Assembly (NCBI RefSeq): GCF_030403435.1
Contig: NZ_JAUEPH010000004.1
Coordinates: 62,001 to 126,000 of the forward strand
Direction of reading: 5' to 3'
From: Algoriphagus sediminis
Lineage (GTDB): Bacteria; Bacteroidota; Bacteroidia; Cytophagales; Cyclobacteriaceae
DNA: 64,000 nt
Numbering within the stretch: the first letter of the stretch is position 1; each line of letters starts with the position of its first letter. The notes beneath the pieces were generated by a model that worked only from the letters and a program-made list of their open reading frames with translations, made no database searches and was not told where the DNA came from. Below are positions 1 to 9,505 of this stretch, piece by piece. Made by a program: the position numbers and the translations under genes.

Positions 1-2478
1 TATGGAGGATATTATTTGGCCCTTGACCCGGAGTATCCCGATGAAAGAATTCAGCAGTATTTAACCGGGTCTTCTTGCGAATGGGTTATCTCCAGAAAAG
101 GGAATTTTGAGTTAGGAAATCAGGATATCAAAACTTTAAAAATTGATTCTATAGAAATAACCAAAAATATTGATAATCAATTATTTAAAGATGTTAAATG
201 TTCAGATTATGCTTATTTAATTTTTACTTCAGGAAGTACCAATAAGCCTAAAGGAGTTCCTATTTCCCATGCTAATCTTTGCTCTTCGTATAAAGCCAGA
301 CTGGATTACTATTCTGAGCTTCCTGAAAGCTTTTTGATGGTCTCTTCTTTTGCTTTCGATAGCTCCGTGGCCGGGATTTACTGGACCCTTGCTACCGGTG
401 GGAAATTAATCATCTCAAAGAATAAAGAATCTCTGGATAGCACTTCGCTCACCCGCTTAATTCAAAGGGAAGAGGTTACCCATACCCTGATGCTTCCCTC
501 GCTTTACCAGGCTATTCTTTCTCAGTCATTACCGCAAAGCTTAAAACATGTGATTGTGGCAGGAGAGGAGTGTCCTCCATCGCTGCCTGAGATGCATTTC
601 AAGAAAAACCCTGAGGGCAGGCTGTACAACGAGTATGGACCAACAGAAGGAACGGTATGGTGCACGGTGCACGAGTTTCAAAAGGAAACTTACAGGGATA
701 AAGCACCTATTGGACTGGCATCGAGCAATACTCTGGCATATATTCTAGATGAGCATCAAAAGCTGGTGCCGACAGGACTATCCGGTGAGCTGTGTATAGC
801 TGGTCCAGCTGTTGCCGGCGGCTATCTGGACGCTAAAGAAACAGAAGAGAAGTTCCTGAAAAACCCTTACTCAAAGGACTGGGATAGGATTTACAGAACA
901 GGAGACCTGGTAAGAATCCAAGCAGATGGACTTCTTGAATATCTTGGTAGAATAGATAATCAGATAAAAATCAGAGGACACAGAATTGAATTGAACGAAA
1001 TTCAAAATGTGACCAATTCCTTTAAAGACATAGAGAAATCGGTGGCATTAGTCATAGATTCGGATAGTCCTGTAATAGCTTTGGCCTGGAAGGCCCAAAA
1101 GAAAATAGAAGCTGGAGACCTGCAGTCTTTCCTTCAGGAAAAGCTTCCTGCTTATATGATTCCTTCTCAATTTCTGCAGCTGGAGAAATTTCCGCTATTG
1201 CCGAATGGGAAAGTGGATCAGAAGGAGTTGGGGGAGTTATTCAGAAAAGAGCCAAAAACCGAAAAACAGGTTTATGAGAAAAAGGCCGGAACTTATTTAC
1301 AAAATCAGGTAGCAAATATCTGGGCAGATGTGCTTGGATTGGAAGAAGTGCCAGTAAATGTGGATTTCAATGCTTTAGGAGGGAATTCCTTATTGAGCAT
1401 TCGGATCATCGCGAGGTGTAGGGCTTTAGGTTTAAAGGTGACTCCAGAGCAGTTTTTGCGCTATTCTACGGTAGAATCTCTAGTAAATTCAGTTGGTCAC
1501 GAGCAATACCAAAGACCAGGGAATTTGCAGGAATTGGAGATTCTAAAAATCTGGGAAAAGGAACTTTCGCAGAAGCTGATTGGCGTGAATGATTCTTTTA
1601 AAAACAATGGAGGTTCTGCCTATGAATGGAAGCGGGTAGAGGAGGAACTGAAGAATAGATTTGACTTTAAAGAAATGATCAATATCGAGAATACGATCAG
1701 CTCTATTTCTACTAAAGTTAAATCAAGTAAAAATACTGTAAATCAAGAAATTAAAAGAATTATTCCTATCAGCACAATAGGTAAAGAAAATCCTCTTTTC
1801 TGTGTCCACTCTGAGTTTTACTACGAGACGGTTTACAGCCAGTTGACCCGTCAACTTTCATCGGATTACCCGGTGTACGGATTGCTTTCAGTCAGTCCGG
1901 AATTGGTAAAGGATCAGGTGCCTGAAGGTATTCCTGAAGTGGCTGAGCTATGCATCAGAGATATGAAAAAAGTGCAGCCAAAAGGACCCTACAGACTTTT
2001 GTCGTATTCCATTGGGAATGTGGTAGCATTTGAGATGGCGAGACAGCTTTTGGAGGAAGGGGAGAAGGTGCAGCTCATTATGATTGATCCTCCTTTATTT
2101 TTCGATGAATCCAGGGTTTTTGGTAAAGGTGGTTATAAGAAGCTATTTACGCATCTTGAGCTTTGGAAGAAGCCGGCAACCTTATTTAACAAATTGAAGA
2201 AAAAACTTAGTAATGAGAAAAAACCAGCACTAATTGAGGATACAGGGCTATTGAAGAAATTTTTATATGCTTATCAGCCAAAGCATGTGAACGTGGATAC
2301 TTTGCTGATTACCACACCAAGCGAATTCAAACATACCTATGGCTGGGAGCCTTTGGTTAATGTGGTGGATACCGAGCGAATCCAGGGCCCACATATGAAG
2401 CTTATGCGGGAGCCGTATGCTTCGAAAATGAATGAGGCGATAGAGCGGAGTCTTAGAAAATGGGATAAGGAAGGGTGA
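1..2478 (+). CDS. Non-ribosomal peptide synthetase, terminal module (5' truncated by window edge)
   Basis: The reading frame is open from base 1, so the gene starts outside the window. Counting from codon 16-18, an adenylation domain shows the phosphate loop FTSGSTNKPKG (about 70-80), NEYGPTE (205), YRTGD (293), GRIDNQIKIRG (311) and LPNGKVD (395). A carrier domain follows with GGNS (Ser458, the phosphopantetheine site). A second carrier-like segment at about 500-565 has GGSA where GGxS is expected. The end is a type I thioesterase with nucleophile motif SYSIG (Ser665) and a terminal His793. The specificity-pocket residues read by eye give D-S-A-M-I-A-E-V-W-K, which matches no code I can name. 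As a terminal module it would load one amino acid and release the peptide. The phosphopantetheinyl transferase needed to activate it lies just downstream. No condensation domain is visible in the window; it would be upstream. Confidence 0.9.
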   Translation, partial: YGGYYLALDPEYPDERIQQYLTGSSCEWVISRKGNFELGNQDIKTLKIDSIEITKNIDNQLFKDVKCSDYAYLIFTSGSTNKPKGVPISHANLCSSYKARLDYYSELPESFLMVSSFAFDSSVAGIYWTLATGGKLIISKNKESLDSTSLTRLIQREEVTHTLMLPSLYQAILSQSLPQSLKHVIVAGEECPPSLPEMHFKKNPEGRLYNEYGPTEGTVWCTVHEFQKETYRDKAPIGLASSNTLAYILDEHQKLVPTGLSGELCIAGPAVAGGYLDAKETEEKFLKNPYSKDWDRIYRTGDLVRIQADGLLEYLGRIDNQIKIRGHRIELNEIQNVTNSFKDIEKSVALVIDSDSPVIALAWKAQKKIEAGDLQSFLQEKLPAYMIPSQFLQLEKFPLLPNGKVDQKELGELFRKEPKTEKQVYEKKAGTYLQNQVANIWADVLGLEEVPVNVDFNALGGNSLLSIRIIARCRALGLKVTPEQFLRYSTVESLVNSVGHEQYQRPGNLQELEILKIWEKELSQKLIGVNDSFKNNGGSAYEWKRVEEELKNRFDFKEMINIENTISSISTKVKSSKNTVNQEIKRIIPISTIGKENPLFCVHSEFYYETVYSQLTRQLSSDYPVYGLLSVSPELVKDQVPEGIPEVAELCIRDMKKVQPKGPYRLLSYSIGNVVAFEMARQLLEEGEKVQLIMIDPPLFFDESRVFGKGGYKKLFTHLELWKKPATLFNKLKKKLSNEKKPALIEDTGLLKKFLYAYQPKHVNVDTLLITTPSEFKHTYGWEPLVNVVDTERIQGPHMKLMREPYASKMNEAIERSLRKWDKEG

Positions 2479-2479
2479 T

Positions 2480-2612
2480 TTTGGAAGTACGATTTAGGAT
2501 TTAGGATTTGAGAATGTCGAACATCGAATGATGAATTTCGAATATTAAAGTTTAAACTCTCCAACCGACAACTGGCAACCGACAACCGACAACTGACAAC
2601 TGAGAATAGAAA
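2480..2612 (+). repeat. Low-complexity dispersed intergenic repeat, copy A
   Basis: The spacer holds two adjacent GATTTAG units, then several GAAT/TCGAA units, then a run of degenerate ACAACTG/ACAACCG decamers such as CCGACAACTG. The same order of units recurs at 28254-28400 and 31200-31460, with a short version at 30561-30602. All copies have the same orientation on the + strand whatever the direction of the neighbouring genes. No reading frame or tRNA-like fold was found in it. Confidence 0.65.
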
Positions 2613-2617
2613 ATAAA

Positions 2618-3283
2618 ATGAAAGTGGATCTTTGGGCAGCGGATTTAAATCAGATTCCGGATCAGGATTTCCAGATTCTGGCGCCTTTAGAACAAAAGCT
2701 AACGGATCAGTTTAAATTCGAGAAGCACAGGACGCGATTTATCAAAAGGAGAGTGATGCTCCGGAAAATTCTGGGTCACTACCTGGATAAATCACCCAGA
2801 AGCGTAGGAATAGGCTATACGAAGCTTGGAAAGCCATTTCTGGCTATGAGTGCGGAAAAACTTTATTTCAACATTTCACATTCCAAGGATCAGGTTCTTA
2901 TAGGGGTCTCCAGAGATGCACATCTTGGGGTGGATATAGAATTCCTGGATCCTGAGATTGAGTCAGAGCTAATTTCCACGCATTTTTTCGCACCAACTGA
3001 AATCTCATTAATTAGGAATTCAGAAGGAATTAAAAAATCAGAAGCATTTTTTAGACTCTGGACCATTAAGGAAGCATTTATCAAACTGATCGGAAAAGGA
3101 TTGAGCTATCCGCTGGAAGATGCTTTGGTGAAGGATACCATGGATAAACCAAAAATCCGAATTCCTGATGGAAAGGATTACACCTGTGAGTTTATTTCAA
3201 ATATTCCCAATTACGCCATTGGGGTAGTGGTATCAGGAAAAGCCCTTGAGCTTAATTTGAGGAATATGGCAGAGGTTCTATAG
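2618..3283 (+). CDS. 4'-phosphopantetheinyl transferase, Sfp type
   Basis: The 221-residue protein carries both signatures of the Sfp/Gsp superfamily: GVDIE (Asp106 and Glu108, Mg2+ ligands) and WTIKEAFIK (Trp148, Lys151, Glu152). Enzymes of this family move the phosphopantetheine arm from CoA to a conserved serine of carrier domains in the cytoplasm. The length is typical. The gene starts 140 bases after the NRPS on the same strand, so Ser458 of that synthetase is the natural substrate, although fatty-acid ACP is also possible. The space between the two genes is filled by a dispersed repeat, so co-transcription is likely but not shown. Confidence 0.92.
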   Translation: MKVDLWAADLNQIPDQDFQILAPLEQKLTDQFKFEKHRTRFIKRRVMLRKILGHYLDKSPRSVGIGYTKLGKPFLAMSAEKLYFNISHSKDQVLIGVSRDAHLGVDIEFLDPEIESELISTHFFAPTEISLIRNSEGIKKSEAFFRLWTIKEAFIKLIGKGLSYPLEDALVKDTMDKPKIRIPDGKDYTCEFISNIPNYAIGVVVSGKALELNLRNMAEVL

Positions 3284-3441
3284 GTTGGAAAACTCTGTTT
3301 AACATAATATAAATTATAGAACAGAATAAGGATTTCCGATAATACGTTCGCCACTAAAACCCCACATTTACTACTCATCTTTATTTTTCTATTTCAGGTC
3401 TTTCGCAGATCTTAGATTTAGTTAAATCAAAACAGAAAAAT

Positions 3442-4512
3442 ATGAAATGGATTTTTACGCTAGCCTTACTAGTATCAACCCTTGTAATCTGTCAGGCTCA
3501 GGAAGAGCAGTCTGAGATTGAGGCTCTTCGAAATCAGGTCAGGAATTTACGGCATAGCTTTGATGCTGTAAGCAAACAGCTAGATGATGTGCTTTGGTAT
3601 GAAAAAGTGGGTGATGTGGCCTATATCGACAAGGTCTACCTGACCGGACCTCCAAAGGATGACCGGGTTGAGAAAAATAAGACAGCTCAGGGTTATGGAA
3701 ATCCGCTTCGCTTCCAATCCTATATTTTTATCCCACGCGATATTGACCCTGATAAAAAGTATCCGCTTATGGTTTTGCCCCATGGGGGCGTTCATAGCAA
3801 TTTCAATACTTTTTATGCTCACATCATCCGTGAATTGATGGCTCAGCAATATATCGTGGTTGCAGCTGAGTATCGTGGAAGTACAGGATATGGCAGAGGT
3901 TTTTATGAAAGCATTGACTATGGTGGATTGGAGATTGAGGATGTCTTTGCTTCCAGAAACTACATGGTGGAGAATTACGATATCGTGGACTCAAATCGAA
4001 TAGGAATATTTGGTTGGAGTCATGGGGGCATGATCACACTGCACAATATTTTTGAGCATCCGAAGGATTACAAAGTCGCCTATGCAGGAGTTCCGGTGAG
4101 CGATTTGATTGCCAGAATGGGATACAAGTCGCAGGGATATCGGGATCTGTATTCTGCAGATTATCATATAGGGAAAACGGCTGCTGAAAATGTAGAAGAA
4201 TATCGGAAAAGATCACCTGCATGGCAGGCTCATAAGCTGGAGACTCCCCTACTCATTCATACCAATACCAATGATGAAGATGTCAATGTGTTTGAGGTGG
4301 AGCATCTAATTAAATCGCTAAAAGCAGAAGATAAAGATTTCGAATATGAGATCTACGAAGACATTCCCGGAGGTCATACCTTCGATCGAATCGATACTAA
4401 AAAGGCCCAGGAAGTACGCTTGAAAATCTATAAGTTTTTGGCTTCTTACCTCTCCCCTCCCAATGAATTCAAAAATGTGAAGGATTTAAGGAAAGCGGCT
4501 TATCGGTTTTGA
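3442..4512 (+). CDS. Secreted alpha/beta hydrolase, prolyl oligopeptidase (S9) family
   Basis: An N-terminal signal peptide (MKWIFTLALLVSTLVICQAQ) directs export. The catalytic fold is S9-like: GWSHGG gives nucleophile Ser193, an acidic residue lies at Asp278 or Asp280 (TNTNDED), and GGHTFDR gives His312. YRGSTGYGRGFYE, just before the nucleophile elbow, is typical of the dipeptidyl-peptidase/acylaminoacyl-peptidase branch. At 356 residues it lacks the beta-propeller of full-length S9 enzymes, so it is a stand-alone catalytic domain with a short coiled-coil-like N-terminal segment (about 22-55). It may cleave peptides or esters in the periplasm; the substrate cannot be read from the sequence. 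It stands alone on this strand and is followed by a GC-rich repeat. Confidence 0.82.
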   Translation: MKWIFTLALLVSTLVICQAQEEQSEIEALRNQVRNLRHSFDAVSKQLDDVLWYEKVGDVAYIDKVYLTGPPKDDRVEKNKTAQGYGNPLRFQSYIFIPRDIDPDKKYPLMVLPHGGVHSNFNTFYAHIIRELMAQQYIVVAAEYRGSTGYGRGFYESIDYGGLEIEDVFASRNYMVENYDIVDSNRIGIFGWSHGGMITLHNIFEHPKDYKVAYAGVPVSDLIARMGYKSQGYRDLYSADYHIGKTAAENVEEYRKRSPAWQAHKLETPLLIHTNTNDEDVNVFEVEHLIKSLKAEDKDFEYEIYEDIPGGHTFDRIDTKKAQEVRLKIYKFLASYLSPPNEFKNVKDLRKAAYRF

Positions 4513-4533
4513 GTTGGATTACTTAAGATAAAG

Positions 4534-4605
4534 GGACGCGTCCGGAGACGCGCGCCAGTGAAGGTTGGAGTGTCAATAGCGCGCGTTTTTAACGCGTGCT
4601 ATACT
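4534..4605. repeat. GC-rich palindromic intergenic element, copy 1
   Basis: A 29-base block at 4536-4564 (beginning ACGCGTCCGGAGACGCG) is repeated exactly at 10813-10841. Here it is followed by an imperfect inverted repeat (TAGCGCGCGTT, short loop, AACGCGTGCTA at about 4577-4602). The composition is far more GC-rich than the surroundings and the element lies between convergent genes. This resembles REP-type or small non-autonomous mobile elements. Confidence 0.7.
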
Positions 4606-4705
4606 TTTCAGGTAATTTCTTGGTATTCATTATAAACGGTTCCAGCGGAGTTTTGCGTACAGCTAAACTGACTAATTCAAAACCAGCTTTTAAATCAAAC
4701 CAAAA

Positions 4706-5782
4706 CTATCCAAGATCAGCCAATAGCAGTTCCGCTGTACGATAGGCTGATAAAACCGCCCCTTCCATATACCCAGGATTTTTGGCAGAGGTCTCGGCTC
4801 CCGCAAAAAACAGGCGTCCGTCAAAATGAGGTTCTTGGTAGAAAGGATGGCCGTTGTTGTGATGTGGCACTAGTGACTGATTTAGATTCCTTCTTTTATC
4901 ATCAATAAAGTGCTCATTCCATAAAAAATCTGCGTACCCTAATACATCAGATTCACTAATTCCAAATAGCTCTTGCAACTCTTGTACAACCAACTGTTGC
5001 CTTTGATCTTCATCCTTTAACCATCTTTCTGAAAGATTTAGGAAACCAAGTAAGCCAGGAATCTTTTCAGTGCCGATGGTATGATCTTGAATCTCGCGAA
5101 TTAAGCCGTAATTGGAGAAAGCAAAACCAGAGAGCCGTTTAGACTTCCATCGGTCTTCCTTTAAAAAAATAGTAAACTTAGCCGATTCACCCATCCAGAT
5201 GTGAGTTTCAGACATCAAATTATGCTGGTCTAGCTTTGGTGTGAGGTTAATTTGACTGGCAATCACTGCTGGTGGTAAAGCGAGCACGAGTTTCTTGGTA
5301 TAAAGTCTGGTTCCATCCACCAGCCTGATTTCCAGCTGATCGTTTATATAGGCTATTTGTTCCACTTTGCTACCAAGAGAAATTCGATCTTGATTCAAAT
5401 GTGAAACAAGCGCATGGATAATGGAACCGGTTCCTCCTTTGACTTTGTGATAAACAGCTCCGCCCATCAAGGCTTTGGTGGGACTTTTTTGGATTTCCAT
5501 TGAAGGATCGTATTTGATCAGTGCATCTCCCTGTAAGTATTGAGGAACTAGGTCTAGGTCGAGTTCATTAATTAGCTTTCGAAGATGTTTATCCTCAAAT
5601 ACCCATGTGGCTCCTAATTCAAAAGAAAGGTTATTGCGTGATTTCGTGAAAATACGTCCACCTAAACGATCCGAGGATTCTAAGACCAGAGCGTTTATTC
5701 CCTGCTTTTTTAAGATAAAGGCAGTGGTAAGCCCCGCAAGCCCACCGCCGATTATGATCACATCCTCTTTCCTGATTCGCAT
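4706..5782 (-). CDS. Flavin-containing amine oxidase (FAD-dependent)
   Basis: The N-terminus holds a dinucleotide-binding fold (IIIGGGLAGLTTAFIL) followed by the LGGRIFT segment typical of the monoamine oxidase/protoporphyrinogen oxidase superfamily. The C-terminal FAD motif is RLFFAGAETSAKNPGYMEGA. At 358 residues it is shorter than classical monoamine oxidases (about 450 or more) but in the range of small bacterial NAD(P)/FAD amine oxidases. It has no signal peptide, so it is predicted to be cytoplasmic. The reaction would be oxidative deamination of an amine or a related FAD-linked oxidation; the substrate is unknown. It is a single gene, divergent from the CHRD lipoprotein. Confidence 0.85.
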   Translation of the reverse strand: MRIRKEDVIIIGGGLAGLTTAFILKKQGINALVLESSDRLGGRIFTKSRNNLSFELGATWVFEDKHLRKLINELDLDLVPQYLQGDALIKYDPSMEIQKSPTKALMGGAVYHKVKGGTGSIIHALVSHLNQDRISLGSKVEQIAYINDQLEIRLVDGTRLYTKKLVLALPPAVIASQINLTPKLDQHNLMSETHIWMGESAKFTIFLKEDRWKSKRLSGFAFSNYGLIREIQDHTIGTEKIPGLLGFLNLSERWLKDEDQRQQLVVQELQELFGISESDVLGYADFLWNEHFIDDKRRNLNQSLVPHHNNGHPFYQEPHFDGRLFFAGAETSAKNPGYMEGAVLSAYRTAELLLADLG

Positions 5783-6146
5783 TTAACATGTATCAATTCG
5801 CTCCAACAAGTGCATAGTGGATTAAGTTCTCATTTCTTTCATCCATCTTTCAAGAATCTAGAATATGGGGCAAATCTTAGATTAGCTAAATTTTTTACCC
5901 CCTCTTGAAAATGGTAATTTATTAGTGTTTTCTGTTTAAATCTATCTAGCGCGTGTTTCTATCGCCCTTCAGTGAATTGATTTTATAGCAGCGCTCCAGC
6001 GTCTATTCGGCCATTTGTGGGATTTTTTTAAAAAACTTCACTCCTCCTCAATCCAAAGAGCCATTAGGCCTCGTAAGTCCTTTCTAAATAATCAAAACCC
6101 CTATCGGATGTTAGTAATGCCTAAACCAAAACTAAATTTAAATTTT
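5783..6146. other. Divergent intergenic region (364 bp)
   Basis: This spacer separates the start codons of the amine oxidase and the CHRD lipoprotein and must hold both promoters. A GC-richer patch at about 5947-6005 (TAGCGCGTGTTT..., CCCTTCAGTG, GCGCTCCAGCGTC) resembles a degenerate, inverted copy of the palindromic element seen at 4534 and 10813. No convincing gene, RNA or terminator was found. Confidence 0.4.
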
Positions 6147-7733
6147 ATGAACTACGCTAAACAATTTCTAAGAGGACTGTATATACTACTTTTCTCCGTT
6201 TTGTTTTTTGCCTGTAATGATGATGATGAGCCTATGATGCCCATGCCGAACCCTACGGGCAATATGATCACCTATCAATTAGGACCGGTTTCTAATCCAT
6301 CCATCTCAGGAACAGCAGAATTCATTGAGAATGATGATAATACCATCACGATTAATCTGCAATTAAGCGGAACCAGTGACGGTGGTATGCATCCTGCACA
6401 TATTCATTTTAATACTGCCGCTGAGGGTGGTGATATCGCCCTCTCACTGGGTATGGTCGATGGGGGAACTGGTATGGCTTCTGTAACCTTCGATGCTTTA
6501 GATGATGGAACACCCATTACATATTCAGGATTATTAAACTTTGATGGCTATATCAATGTGCACAATTCTATGAATGACTTGGGAACTCTTTTAGCTCAAG
6601 GTGATATTGGTCAAAATGCCTTAACTGGAGAGTTTAAGGTATATGACTTAGGTTCTGTCGACGTAGATGGTATCATGGGTACGGCTACTTTCAGAGAAAG
6701 ACAAAATGGTGAGGCTCTCGCCCAAATTATTTTGCAAAATACACCCGATGGAGCTATGCATCCTGCACACATTCATGAGAATACAGCTGCCGAAGGTGGA
6801 GCGATTGCATTTTCTTTCAATCCTGTCAATGGTTCTACCGGGATGAGTATGACAAATGTAGCCGAGCTAGACAATGGTAATGCCTTCGTGTATGAGGATG
6901 TACTAGGATTTGATGGATACATCAATGTCCATCTGTCAATGGAGGAATTGGCTACCATAGTAGCCCAAGGAGATATTGGACAAAATGAATTGACCGGAGA
7001 AACGAAAAATTTTCTCTTGGGTGAAAAAGATGTAGCTGGAATTTCCGGTATGGCTACTTTTAGTCAACGTGTCAATGGGGAAACTTTAAGTGAAATCATG
7101 CTGGAAAACACACCTGAAGATGGGATGCATCCTGCTCATATTCACTTTAATACGGCTTTGGAAGGCGGTGGAATCGCCTTCTCATTTAATCCTGTTAATG
7201 GTGCCTCAGGAATGTCCAAAACCAATATTGCAATGCTTGATGATGGAACAGCAATTACTTACGATGAATTATTGGATTTTGACGGGTATATTAATGTACA
7301 CCTATCCATGGAAGAGCTAGGGACTATTGTAGTACAAGGAGATATAGGTCAAAATGAATTGACTGGCGAGTCTACTACATATATGTTGAGAGAAATAGAT
7401 GTCCCAGGGATCAGTGGAACAGCTGAACTGAAAGAGCGTGCCAATGGAAGCACACTGGCAGTTATCATACTAGAAAACACCCCTGAAGATGGAATGCACC
7501 CCGCACACATTCATGAAAACAGCGCAGAAATGGGCGGCCCAATCGCTGTATCCTTTAATCCAGTCAACGGTGCCACTGGAATGAGTATGACCAATATTAT
7601 GATGATGGATGATGATACTCCAATTACGTACGAGGACCTATTAACTTTCAATGGGTACATCAATGTACACCTTTCCATGGCTGAACTGGCCACTATTGTA
7701 GCTCAGGGAAATATTGGAAGCAATAGCAATTAA
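6147..7733 (+). CDS. Lipoprotein with four tandem CHRD domains
   Basis: The ATG at 6147 was chosen because it gives a clean lipoprotein signal (LLFSVLFFAC, Cys23). Earlier in-frame codons would add 44 uncharacteristic residues. The mature protein is four repeats of about 123 residues (starting near bases 6265, 6634, 7003 and 7372). Each contains an MHPAHIH block, a [FVL]NPVNG-type turn with GMS and a GYINVH block, the hallmarks of the CHRD domain. The repeats are very similar to each other, which points to recent duplication. CHRD proteins are extracytoplasmic and of uncertain function; the paired His clusters suggest metal binding. A strong terminator follows immediately. Confidence 0.88.
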   Translation: MNYAKQFLRGLYILLFSVLFFACNDDDEPMMPMPNPTGNMITYQLGPVSNPSISGTAEFIENDDNTITINLQLSGTSDGGMHPAHIHFNTAAEGGDIALSLGMVDGGTGMASVTFDALDDGTPITYSGLLNFDGYINVHNSMNDLGTLLAQGDIGQNALTGEFKVYDLGSVDVDGIMGTATFRERQNGEALAQIILQNTPDGAMHPAHIHENTAAEGGAIAFSFNPVNGSTGMSMTNVAELDNGNAFVYEDVLGFDGYINVHLSMEELATIVAQGDIGQNELTGETKNFLLGEKDVAGISGMATFSQRVNGETLSEIMLENTPEDGMHPAHIHFNTALEGGGIAFSFNPVNGASGMSKTNIAMLDDGTAITYDELLDFDGYINVHLSMEELGTIVVQGDIGQNELTGESTTYMLREIDVPGISGTAELKERANGSTLAVIILENTPEDGMHPAHIHENSAEMGGPIAVSFNPVNGATGMSMTNIMMMDDDTPITYEDLLTFNGYINVHLSMAELATIVAQGNIGSNSN

Positions 7734-7756
7734 GATTATAAGAATATAGGTTGGGG

Positions 7757-7792
7757 AAAGTCCGGGGCGGTTTTTTTGCCTCGGACTTTTTT
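7757..7792 (+). terminator. Rho-independent terminator after the CHRD gene
   Basis: A 12-bp stem (7757-7768 with 7778-7789, one G-T pair) encloses a 9-base loop and runs into six T residues. It begins 24 bases after the CHRD stop codon. Confidence 0.85.
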
Positions 7793-7833
7793 GTCGGTAC
7801 GATTCCAAACCCGTACTCGTCGTAAAAGGGGAT

Positions 7834-9501
7834 TTATTCAGAAACTTCTACATCAAAAGCTCCATTTAGAATTTTTTTATTTCTTTTCATCTGCACATAA
7901 ATTCTATACTGTCCTGCTTCAGGGAAAGCATAGGGAAACTTAACCACAGCATGGTCCGGGTGATCAGGATCATCTACAGAGTGATCCATTCCAATGGCTA
8001 ATAGGCTATCTCTCTCCGCGTATGGCATACGATTTAGCCTGGCGATCACCTGGTCAACGCTATCCCTAAATTCTTTTTGATTTTGAATTTCATCCCAATT
8101 AATGATGCCACTCTGACCTTTAATTCGGGATTCTATCATCTCCTGAGATGCCATGGAATAAGTTCCTACCGGGTGAAGGTGGATATAAACATCCCCCTCT
8201 TCTTTAAAGACTACAGAATGTCCCATCATACCCAAATAAGGCTCCAACTCAGAGGGATTTCCTTCTTCATCTTCAAAGGCAAAAGTGAGCTGATAAAGCT
8301 GCTGACTTTTAAATTCTCCATCTTCTGGAAGTTCCAAAGTAACGAAGGAACTATCAGGCAGCATAGTTTTCTTCCCAGGACTACCACACATTACGATATC
8401 CCCACCCAAAAGCAATGACTTATTTTCAGTTTTGACAATAGGATCCGTGATATAGTAGGTGTCATCTATATCTATTAAAAGGGAATCATTCCAGGTACTT
8501 GTAATTAGTTCACTCGGCTCGGGAATGATGAGGGTATCTGCTATGGTTTCTGAAAAACCACTTAGTCTTGTGACATCAGAAAAAACGTAATAATCACCAG
8601 CTGGTAAAGGTGGGATTACGGTCTGAAACATGGCAGAATCAGTTCTTATTGGGTGCAAATGTGCAAAGACATCTAACGTGCCCATTTTCAGCAGAAACAT
8701 GTGCATGATTTTCCCATGGTCAGGAATCAGATAATTGATATTTCTGGTTTGGCCAAGTTGTTCCAGTCTGGTAGAGTCAATGGAAAAATTTAAAACCTGC
8801 AGGTTATTTTCCGTTTCAACCCAAGAGGTAGCAGTAAATGGTTTATACATGTAACGTTCATAGCGATTGCCCCAACTATTCCACCAATTATTACCACCCC
8901 ATAAAATCAAAATCAAGACGACTAAGCCTATCCCTGCACCTACCCAGCGTTTTCTTCTGACTTTGCTAGAACTTGGACTACCTGGCTCCACCATGGAATC
9001 ACTGTTACTTAGGCTGATGATGGTGACCATTAGGAAAACAAGGAATGCACCAAGACCCGCAAGAGTCCATCCTAAAGTAGGATCCATTTCTTTCTTTGCT
9101 GTGGAAACAGCCATTACAGGTAGAAGGATAGCACCTTCTCCGGCTTCGCCTTTTACAGTTACCTCGATGCTGGCAGTACCAGGGGTCATTAGCCAAATCT
9201 CGCCTTTGTAGTGACCAGACTCACCCGGAACTGGTAATGCCAAATCTGCTTTTGGAGTGCCTTCCGGACCTGCAAACCAATATATTGGTTTGAGCTGAAC
9301 TTCATCAATAGATGATTCGGTCAGATATACATCTACTGAGGCAGTACCAGGAATTACATCTGGAGAGTTCACCACCACTGTTACTGAATAAGGGCCGGCT
9401 TTTCCTTCGAGGGTGACACCAGGGCTACCGATATGAGCCACACTGCTAAAACTAACAAAAGCCAGAATAAGAAGGGTGCTGAGGAGTTTCTTCATGTTCA
9501 T
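7834..9501 (-). CDS. Exported membrane-anchored protein with YtkA/FixH-like domains and MH...HLHP motifs
   Basis: The order is: signal peptide (1-23), an immunoglobulin-like domain resembling YtkA/FixH (about 25-130), two transmembrane segments (about 140-165 and 188-205), then two further beta domains. Each C-terminal domain carries a similar Met/His pattern: KIMHMFLLK...FAHLHP, and LGMMGHSVVFKEEGDVYIHLHP. Such Met/His clusters are common in extracytoplasmic copper-binding proteins, so a copper or other metal role is possible but unproven. It starts 4 bases after the stop of the 405-residue membrane protein and is clearly in one operon with it. No named family can be assigned with confidence. 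Confidence 0.7.
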   Translation of the reverse strand: MNMKKLLSTLLILAFVSFSSVAHIGSPGVTLEGKAGPYSVTVVVNSPDVIPGTASVDVYLTESSIDEVQLKPIYWFAGPEGTPKADLALPVPGESGHYKGEIWLMTPGTASIEVTVKGEAGEGAILLPVMAVSTAKKEMDPTLGWTLAGLGAFLVFLMVTIISLSNSDSMVEPGSPSSSKVRRKRWVGAGIGLVVLILILWGGNNWWNSWGNRYERYMYKPFTATSWVETENNLQVLNFSIDSTRLEQLGQTRNINYLIPDHGKIMHMFLLKMGTLDVFAHLHPIRTDSAMFQTVIPPLPAGDYYVFSDVTRLSGFSETIADTLIIPEPSELITSTWNDSLLIDIDDTYYITDPIVKTENKSLLLGGDIVMCGSPGKKTMLPDSSFVTLELPEDGEFKSQQLYQLTFAFEDEEGNPSELEPYLGMMGHSVVFKEEGDVYIHLHPVGTYSMASQEMIESRIKGQSGIINWDEIQNQKEFRDSVDQVIARLNRMPYAERDSLLAIGMDHSVDDPDHPDHAVVKFPYAFPEAGQYRIYVQMKRNKKILNGAFDVEVSE

Positions 9502-9505
9502 TGTA

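Noticed and set aside
2540..2605. Short direct repeats that might be a CRISPR array
   Set aside because: Units are 10-12 bases, degenerate and without spacers of constant length; no cas genes are near.
6773..7693. Several short frames inside the CHRD gene on both strands
   Set aside because: They arise from the repeated coding sequence; the + frame explains the region fully with four domains.
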